Origin: Draconibacterium mangrovi
GTDB lineage: Bacteria; Bacteroidota; Bacteroidia; Bacteroidales; Prolixibacteraceae
Direction of reading: 5' to 3'
DNA length: 64,000 bases
NCBI RefSeq assembly: GCF_010586825.1
Contig: NZ_JAAAGB010000004.1
Location: 310,001 to 374,000, forward strand
Below, one piece after another: positions 58,862 through 64,000 of this stretch. The stretch's first letter is position 1. Every line of letters starts with the position of its first letter. The notes beneath the pieces were generated by a model. The model had not been told where the DNA came from. It did not search any database and saw only the letters and a list, made by a program, of their open reading frames with translations. Made by a program: the position numbers and the translations under genes.

Positions 58862-59728
58862 ATGAAAAAAGTACTGATTCTATTATTTTTACTACCTGCA
58901 TTTGCGTTTGCACAAGACGAACCAAAAGATACCCTTTGGACAACAAGTGGTAGTACAACACTTAATTTTTCGCAGGTTTCATTAAACAACTGGGCGGCCG
59001 GAGGAAAAAGTTCCATGTCGGGAGTTGTGATGGTGAATTACGCGGCCAATTACAAAAAGGACAAGCTGAACTGGGATAATACCTTCGATTTTCGTTATGG
59101 GTTTTTAAAGGAAGAGGACCAGAAATTGAGGAAATCTGATGATATGATCGATATGAGTTCGAAACTGGGTATTGAGGCCAGCAAAAACTGGTATTATTCG
59201 GCTCTGCTGAATTTTAAATCGCAGTTTGCAACGGGTTATGATTACCCTGATACCGACAATGCCATTTCTAAATTTATGGCGCCGGGTTACCTCAGCATTG
59301 GTTTGGGTATGGATTATAAAACCGATGGCTTTTCGTTGATGATGGCTCCTGTGTCGGGAAAATTCACTTTTGTTACCGACGATGATTTGTCGGATGAAGG
59401 TGCTTTTGGTGTTGAAGAAGGAAAAACAATGCGTGCCGAGCTTGGTGCCACGGTGAAAGCGCAGTTAAAGAAGGACATTTGGGAGAACGTCACTCTGGAT
59501 ACCAAAGTAGATCTTTTCTCGAATTACCTGGATCAGCCTAAAAATATTGATGTCGACTGGACATTCAAAATTATTATGAAGGTGAACGATTACCTGTCGG
59601 CGAACCTGATTACGCAGCTGATTTACGATAATGATGTAAAAATTCAGGGCGACGACGAAACCCTTCCTCCATCGCCTGCTTTACAGTTTATGGAGTCGTT
59701 TGGAGTAGGACTGACGTTTAAATTCTAA
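58862..59728 (+). CDS. DUF3078 outer-membrane protein
   Basis: A 288-residue exported protein (signal peptide MKKVLILLFLLPAFAFA) found in Bacteroidota. DUF3078 landmarks are FSQVSLNNWAAGGKSSMSGV near 36-55, YKKDKLNWDNTFDFRYGFLK and SKLGIEASKNWYYSALLNFKSQFATGYDYP (as regions). Alternating strands and a terminal Phe suggest a beta-barrel in the outer membrane. Function unknown. Single-gene unit with its own terminator. Confidence 0.85.
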   Translation: MKKVLILLFLLPAFAFAQDEPKDTLWTTSGSTTLNFSQVSLNNWAAGGKSSMSGVVMVNYAANYKKDKLNWDNTFDFRYGFLKEEDQKLRKSDDMIDMSSKLGIEASKNWYYSALLNFKSQFATGYDYPDTDNAISKFMAPGYLSIGLGMDYKTDGFSLMMAPVSGKFTFVTDDDLSDEGAFGVEEGKTMRAELGATVKAQLKKDIWENVTLDTKVDLFSNYLDQPKNIDVDWTFKIIMKVNDYLSANLITQLIYDNDVKIQGDDETLPPSPALQFMESFGVGLTFKF

Positions 59729-59750
59729 TGAATACAAAAATATTGAGAGA

Positions 59751-59780
59751 GGCTTTCTGCTGTTTGCGGGAAGCTTTTTT
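59751..59780 (+). terminator. terminator of the DUF3078 gene
   Basis: GCTTTC (59752-59757) pairs with GGGAAGC (59768-59774) using a G-T wobble, followed by a run of seven T. Confidence 0.65.
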
Positions 59781-59788
59781 TGTTTTTA

Positions 59789-60226
59789 GCTACGAGCGAC
59801 TAGCCACTAGCCACTAGCTGCGAGCTGCGAGTTACAAAACCGGAGAGCTTAGCTGAGAAAATAGATTGTTGTATTTTGACAATTTATCAGTTTCGCAGTT
59901 TTCAATCTTCTTCAATCTTATATCAATCTTCATCAATCTTTTTTACCACAAAGCTTCACAAAGCAGGCACAAAGTTTCACAAAGAAGAAGCAGTTCAAGG
60001 GGATTTACAATTTTACAATTTATCAGTTTTTCAATCTTCTTCAATCTTATATCAATCTCCATCAATCTTTTTACCACAAAGCTTCACAAAGCAGGCACAA
60101 AGTTTCACAAAGAGGAAGGAGTTCAAGTGGATTTACAACTTATCAGTTTTTCAATCCTCCTCAATCTTATATCAATCTCCATCAATCTTCTTGCTAGTGG
60201 CTAGCGGCTCGAAGCTAGTGGCTAAT
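59789..60226. repeat. triple direct repeat bracketed by inverted repeats
   Basis: Three direct copies (starts near 59880, 60016 and 60136; spacing 136 and 120 bp; the last truncated) share TTATCAGTTT, TTCAATCT and TCAATCTTAT blocks and, in the first two, an ACCACAAAGCTTCACAAAG block. They are bracketed by GCCACTAGCCACTAGC (near 59801) and its inverted counterpart GCTAGTGGCTAGCGGC (near 60194), matching at 15 of 16 positions. Open frames here exist in two frames simply because the repeat lacks stops; they show no protein domain. Confidence 0.7.
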
Positions 60227-60227
60227 A

Positions 60228-61130
60228 TCACAACACCGTTCCCAAAGTAATTAGCAGAATCCCCGTCAGTATACCCACAAGGTAAGCGCCTTTCTTTTTT
60301 AGGTTTTGTTCTTTAAACAGCACACCGCCAACTACAAAAGCTACCAAAACACTTCCTCGGCGCAATGCTGAAATGACCGAGATCAAAGCATCTTCGTTGC
60401 TGAGGGCATAAAAATAAAGGTAGTCGGCAATAACCAAAAACAGCCCGATCAGCGGGATCGTCCAGCGCCATTCGAAGTGGATGTTTTTGCGTTTTCGTAC
60501 TTTCTCGTTTAGCAAAACAAAAGGCAGCAAAATTACCACCTGGTAAACCGAAAACCAGGCCTGAACAGCTACGCGGTCAATTCGGCGTAAAATGAATTTA
60601 TCGTACAGGCCACTGCAGGCGCCAAGCAGTGTGGCAGCCACAATAAAATAGATCCATTTGTTGCGTTTAAAATGGATGCCTTCTGCTTTTCCGGCGGTGG
60701 AGAAGAGATAGAAAAATACCAGTGTGATGGCAATTCCAATCCACTGGTAAACATTCAGGCGTTCGTGAAAAATAATGAGAGCACCGATTAGCGTCCAAAG
60801 CGGACCGGTTGCTCTAATAGGAGCCACAATCGTTATAGGCAGGTGTTTTAAGGCAAAAAAGGCAAGCACCCAGCTCGACACCACAATGGCCGATTTTAGC
60901 AACACCTGGAGATGTTCGCCAGTGGTAAGTTGTGGTACATACAAACCGGTGTTGGCCAAAAGTTCGGGCGATTTAAACGAGATAAGAATAAAAGGGGTAA
61001 ACAGCAACGCACTGGCAACGGTTGAAAAAAACAAAACGGGCATAACAGCATTGCTGTTAAGCGATTGTTTTTTGAAAATGTCGTAAATGCCCAGAAACAA
61101 GGCCGAAGCCAATCCAAATAGTGCCCACAT
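60228..61130 (-). CDS. EamA/DMT-family transporter
   Basis: A 300-residue inner-membrane protein with about ten predicted helices in two EamA halves, e.g. MWALFGLASALFLGIYDIFKKQ at the start and GPLWTLIGALIIFHERLNVYQWIGIAITLVFF (as regions). The frame is open to 61217, but the start at 61130 places the first helix at the N-terminus and is preferred. The substrate (amino acid, sugar or other metabolite) cannot be told. The gene ends inside the edge of the repeat block, whose inverted arm touches its stop region. Confidence 0.85.
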   Translation of the reverse strand: MWALFGLASALFLGIYDIFKKQSLNSNAVMPVLFFSTVASALLFTPFILISFKSPELLANTGLYVPQLTTGEHLQVLLKSAIVVSSWVLAFFALKHLPITIVAPIRATGPLWTLIGALIIFHERLNVYQWIGIAITLVFFYLFSTAGKAEGIHFKRNKWIYFIVAATLLGACSGLYDKFILRRIDRVAVQAWFSVYQVVILLPFVLLNEKVRKRKNIHFEWRWTIPLIGLFLVIADYLYFYALSNEDALISVISALRRGSVLVAFVVGGVLFKEQNLKKKGAYLVGILTGILLITLGTVL

Positions 61131-61286
61131 AATGTTTTCTAAAGCTGCCAAAAGTAGCCGTTTTCGTTGAGCTCTATATTTCCTGAAAGTTATGATTTCG
61201 GTGAAATCTATTTGCAATCATTTTTTTCAATGGTTATTTAAAAACTAAATGTGTTTGTTGCTGTTTCAAAGTTAGAAGTAAAAAAG

Positions 61287-61514
61287 ATGAAGTTTATAAA
61301 ACAAAAGCAGTTGGCCCTTATTTTATTGGTAGTTGGTGCCGTGGGAGGTTTCCTTTACTGGAAATATGTGGGATGTTTAAGCGGTACCTGCCCCATAAAA
61401 TCGGTGTGGTACTGGAGTACCTTGTGGGGAGCTGCGGTTGGCTACCTTGTGGGCGATGCCATAAACGATTTTATTGTGAAGCGCAAAAAAAGAGCAGAAC
61501 AGAATGATAGCTAA
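61287..61514 (+). CDS. small DUF6132-like membrane protein
   Basis: A 75-residue protein with two predicted membrane helices and the motif GCLSGTCPIKS in between. The ATG at 61287 (MKFIKQKQ) is preferred over an in-frame 61251 start. The cysteine pair and the overlap with thioredoxin (11 bp) suggest a redox-linked role, but none is known. Forms an operon with trx and the methyltransferase gene. Confidence 0.75.
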   Translation: MKFIKQKQLALILLVVGAVGGFLYWKYVGCLSGTCPIKSVWYWSTLWGAAVGYLVGDAINDFIVKRKKRAEQNDS

Positions 61515-61803
61515 ATTCAAAAATATTATCAATTGCAAACGTCCGGTTTTGGTCGACTTTTATGCCGATTGGTGTGGCCCGTGCAAACAAATGCCGGCCA
61601 TTCTGAAGCAGGTAAAAGCTGAGCTGAAAGAAAATGTCAAGATCATAAAAGTGGATGTTGACCGCAACCCGAATATTGCCTCGAAATACCAGATACGAAG
61701 CATTCCAACGCTGATGCTGTTTAAAGACGGCGAGTTGAAGTGGAGTGGCATGGGCGTACGTTCTGCCGACGAAGTAAAAAGTATTGTTGAGCAATATTTG
61801 TAA
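61504..61803 (+). CDS. thioredoxin
   Basis: A 99-residue cytoplasmic protein-disulfide reductase with the classic active site WCGPCK (Cys24, Cys27) after LVDFYAD, and the cis-Pro in SIPTLMLF. Shorter than TrxA of E. coli (about 108) at the N-terminus. It overlaps the upstream small membrane gene by 11 bp and is followed within 8 bp by the methyltransferase gene. Confidence 0.92.
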   Translation: MIAKFKNIINCKRPVLVDFYADWCGPCKQMPAILKQVKAELKENVKIIKVDVDRNPNIASKYQIRSIPTLMLFKDGELKWSGMGVRSADEVKSIVEQYL

Positions 61804-61811
61804 ATTTGCAC

Positions 61812-62552
61812 ATGCACGATTCACAAAATATATTCTACACCTCCATATCAAAGTATTATTCCGAAATTTTTCCGTTTAATCCCATGCAACTGAAGTTTGT
61901 GAAAAACAAACTCGGTGAGTTGCCCGGTAAACATATTCTGGATATTGGTTGTGCCACCGGCGAGTTGGCCTTTCAGCTGGCTGAAGGTGGGGCAGAGCTT
62001 ATTGGAATTGATCTGAACGAAGATCTCCTGCAACAAGCCATTGACAATAAGAAACACGAAAAGCTGACTTTTCAGCAGGGAAATATGCTGGAACTGACGC
62101 AGGATTTTAAAGCGCAGCAGTTTGATGCCGTATTGTGTTTTGGAAATACCTTGGTGCACCTCAACTCCGAAGCACTTGTTTTGCAAATGCTGGAAGGTGC
62201 CAAATGCGTGTTAAAACCCGGCGGACAATTACTCATTCAGTTACTGAACTACGACTACATTTGCAGCGAACCGGTTGATGCACTACCGGTAATCGACACG
62301 GAGAATATAAAGTTTATTCGTCGTTATAATTTTATTGAAAACGCTGAGCTTATCGGTTTTCAAACCGACCTGGAAATAAAAGCCATCAACCGAATCGTAT
62401 CGAACGAAACACCTTTACTGGCCCTAAAAAGTGAAGCTTTAAGAACGCTGCTGGAAAAAGCTGGTTTCCAAAACATTCAGTTTTATGCCAACTTTAAACA
62501 GGATGTTTTTGGTGGAAAACATTTGCCTTTGGTGGTGAGTTGTGAGAAGTAG
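61812..62552 (+). CDS. class I SAM-dependent methyltransferase
   Basis: A 246-residue cytoplasmic protein with the Rossmann SAM-binding motif HILDIGCATGELAFQLAEGGAELIGIDLNEDLL (region 35-68; DIGCATG and the Asp of GIDL). AVLCFGNTLVHLNS and LKPGGQLLIQLLNYD follow as motifs III-IV. The substrate is unknown. ATG 61812 is used; an upstream TTG codon is in frame. Confidence 0.85.
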   Translation: MHDSQNIFYTSISKYYSEIFPFNPMQLKFVKNKLGELPGKHILDIGCATGELAFQLAEGGAELIGIDLNEDLLQQAIDNKKHEKLTFQQGNMLELTQDFKAQQFDAVLCFGNTLVHLNSEALVLQMLEGAKCVLKPGGQLLIQLLNYDYICSEPVDALPVIDTENIKFIRRYNFIENAELIGFQTDLEIKAINRIVSNETPLLALKSEALRTLLEKAGFQNIQFYANFKQDVFGGKHLPLVVSCEK

Positions 62553-62613
62553 GTTTTCGCTTTTCAAGTCGTTTTAGTTTTTCGCACCATAAATCTCCTG
62601 CCGGAGGCTATCA

Positions 62614-62981
62614 TTTTTGTCTTGACACAAAAACGATACAAAAAAGTCAAGGCTCCTTTTGATCTTCACCCTACGTTTTTATAAAACCTAAATTCGGACG
62701 GGTGATCTCCTCGATCCCTCGGAGCTTCCCGCTCTCATTAAGGCTTTATTTCAACTTCGGGCAAAGACCAAAAGAGGCCGTTCAACTGCTGCAGCGTCAG
62801 CCACATCGCAGCTTGGCCTCGTCAGGTGAGCCGGAAAACAAGCAGTGACGGCGTTAAAAAATTACTGTTGTTTGAGGAGGTACGACGAGTTTCAGGAATT
62901 TTAGCTGGCATTGCGTAGCTTTTCCGAGCGAAGCGGGCGCAGCCTTGAGTTTTTTGTTTACTTATTGTCTCAAGACAAAAA
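62614..62981. repeat. 368-bp element with 41-bp terminal inverted repeats
   Basis: Left arm 62614-62654 and right arm 62941-62981 match as reverse complements at 35 of 41 positions. Each arm can also fold alone: CTTGAC/GTCAAG in the left and, on the opposite strand, CTTGAG/CTCAAG in the right. The interior includes GAGGCC/GGCCTC inverted words and no credible gene; a 60-codon frame at 62822-63004 crosses the right arm. It has the form of a small non-autonomous mobile or repeat element. Confidence 0.75.
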
Positions 62982-63156
62982 GTAAAATCGGCCCGATAGG
63001 GCAAAAGGCATTTTTAATACTTCTTGATGTGATTGGGATTACCCAAATTTGGCATCAGATGTAATGCTAAAGCTCATTTCAGCTATAGAAAAAAGGATTT
63101 CCTGTCAGGAAAGACAACAGCAAATAATTATCTTTCGGGCACAAAAGAGAACCGGA

Positions 63157-63516
63157 ATGAAAAGAAAAGTATATTACCTGTCCACCTGCGATACCTGCAA
63201 ACGTATAATGAAAGCAATAAACGTTGACGATAGTTTTGAGAAGCAGGATATTAAAACCGATCCAATCACAGAGGAACAGGTTGAAAGCCTGTACGCTTTT
63301 ACTAAAAGCTACGAAGCACTGATAAATAAACGAGCCCGGAAATTAAAAGCTGCTCTGGAAGCCAATCCCGTTAAATCCGATGCCGATTACAAAAAACTGT
63401 TGCTAAGGGATTACACTTTTCTGAAACGCCCGGTATTTGAAATCGACGGAAAACATTTTGTTGGAAATGCCGCCAAAACTGTGGCGGAAGTTAAAGCGGC
63501 TTTAGCAAAAGAATAG
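63157..63516 (+). CDS. ArsC/Spx-family thioredoxin-like protein
   Basis: A 119-residue cytoplasmic protein of the arsenate reductase-like/Spx superfamily. The frame is open from 63049, but MKRKVYYLSTCDTCKRI at 63157 gives the usual family start. Cys11 and Cys14 form a CxxC as in Spx rather than the CxxxCR loop of true ArsC. The C-terminal FLKRPVFEIDGKHFVGNAAKTVAE segment is typical. Could be an oxidative-stress regulator or a reductase; not assigned. Confidence 0.85.
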   Translation: MKRKVYYLSTCDTCKRIMKAINVDDSFEKQDIKTDPITEEQVESLYAFTKSYEALINKRARKLKAALEANPVKSDADYKKLLLRDYTFLKRPVFEIDGKHFVGNAAKTVAEVKAALAKE

Positions 63517-63527
63517 TCAATTAAGAC

Positions 63528-63779
63528 AATCCCTTTGGGGAGCACGATTATTCCCTTGGTAAGAAAGACAATTCCCTTGTCCTTCATAGATATTCCCTAA
63601 GTAATCGAAACAATCCCTTAGGTAATATCTATGGTTCCCTTGGGTAAAGACATAATTCCCCTGGGTATAATAGATATTCCCTAGGGTACAGGAGTAATCC
63701 CATAGGGAATATCTATGATTCCTTAGGGTAGAAGAATAATTTCCTCGGGTAGAATGGTTATACCCTGATTGTTTGAGTT
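63528..63779. repeat. 84-bp higher-order array of near-palindromic 21-bp units
   Basis: Twelve units with core CCC-T/A-N-GGG begin at 63531, 63553, 63574, 63595, 63615, 63637, 63658, 63679, 63699, 63721, 63742 and 63763. The steps are 22, 21, 21, 20, then 22, 21, 21, 20, then 22, 21, 21, i.e. three diverged 84-bp blocks of four units (63528-63611, 63612-63695, 63696-63779). The first unit of each block has the longer AATCCCNTNGG form. No frame is open through it. It sits just downstream of the ArsC/Spx-like gene. Confidence 0.85.
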
Positions 63780-64000
63780 GTTAAAAAGCTCCTGAAAGGC
63801 TTGAGAACAGGGACTTTCTTGATTTAAATAAGTTAATAGAACAATTCCGATATGCTAATATGGGAGTTTGGATTTTTGTAATGGTTGTTTTTGTTGTTAA
63901 CGGTTGGTACATGTTGTCGGGGCGGATTTCGGAGAGCGTTCCTGTCCGGCAGGACGGAACGATGTTGCGAGAATCTAGCGTACGACACACCAAGAACCCC
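63780..64000. other. right-edge region with an open plus-strand frame
   Basis: A plus-strand frame opens at ATG 63860 (MGVWIFVMVVFVVNG, one hydrophobic stretch) and is still open at 64000 (47 codons); no domain is recognised and it may not be a gene. A bulged hairpin lies at 63938-63960 (GTTCCTGTCC with GGACGGAAC). The minus-strand frame at 63781-63993 looks like chance. Confidence 0.35.

Noticed and set aside
59866-60250. Genes of 112 and 124 codons
   Set aside because: Both frames are open only because the same stop-poor repeat occurs three times; no start context and no domain.
62822-63004. 60-codon minus-strand gene
   Set aside because: It crosses the right arm of the inverted-repeat element; the coding character comes from the repeat.
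63528-63779. CRISPR array
   Set aside because: The recurring core is only about 13 bp and diverged, the spacers are about 8 bp, and no cas gene is present.

Overview
The window is chromosomal DNA from a member of the Bacteroidota, most likely a marine or sediment polysaccharide degrader (a Marinilabiliales/Prolixibacteraceae-type organism is my guess, from gene style only). The reasons are a SusC/SusD pair, a hybrid two-component regulator, many lipoproteins and signal peptides typical of polysaccharide utilisation loci (PULs), a short primary sigma factor without region 1.1, -7 boxes of the TAnnTTTG type, and A-rich start regions without Shine-Dalgarno sequences.

Layout. Positions 1-3187 hold central metabolism: the 5' part of acetyl-CoA synthetase (minus) and a ptb-buk pair (plus). 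Positions 3254-34981 are one large PUL. A divergent hybrid two-component regulator faces, in order, a GH88 unsaturated uronyl hydrolase, SusC, SusD, a heparinase II/III-type lyase, a PL8-type lyase with altered active-site motifs, a sulfatase, an alginate_lyase-fold (PL38-like) lyase, a BNR propeller protein, a second heparinase II/III-type lyase, a PL8 lyase with an intact catalytic tetrad, a second BNR protein, a sulfatase fused to a GH78 alpha-L-rhamnosidase, a third heparinase II/III-type lyase and a second PL38-like lyase. Seven recognisable lyases plus two possible propeller lyases, GH88, sulfatases and a rhamnosidase point to a sulfated, rhamnose- and uronic-acid-containing polysaccharide, ulvan-like or glycosaminoglycan-like. 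The exact substrate cannot be read from sequence. Lyases would cut uronic acid linkages to give unsaturated ends, GH88 would remove the unsaturated sugar, sulfatases would desulfate, GH78 would release rhamnose, and SusCD would import oligosaccharides sensed by the regulator.

Positions 35198-39213 carry a mannose-1-phosphate guanylyltransferase, a FucP-type sugar symporter and a cation/proton antiporter. Positions 39391-50125 (all minus) are housekeeping: primary sigma factor, DegP/HtrA protease, LOG-family protein, GyrB, and an outer-membrane barrel with a 1023-residue TPR protein. Positions 50332-63516 mix FtsE, a GT4 glycosyltransferase, MurB, a DUF255 thioredoxin-domain protein overlapping an FAD oxidoreductase, an M29-like aminopeptidase that seems to have lost metal ligands, a DUF3078 protein, an EamA transporter, a small DUF6132-like membrane protein, thioredoxin, a methyltransferase and an ArsC/Spx-like protein.

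The most unusual non-coding signals are near the right end. One is an array at 63528-63779 of twelve CCCTNGGG-type near-palindromes spaced 22-21-21-20 bp, with that pattern repeated three times as an 84-bp higher-order unit. Another is a 368-bp element at 62614-62981 bounded by 41-bp inverted repeats whose own internal hairpins show a compensatory change. Further items are a triple direct repeat bracketed by inverted repeats at 59.8-60.2 kb and a candidate TGCAACA operator plus a long leader hairpin ahead of the PUL.
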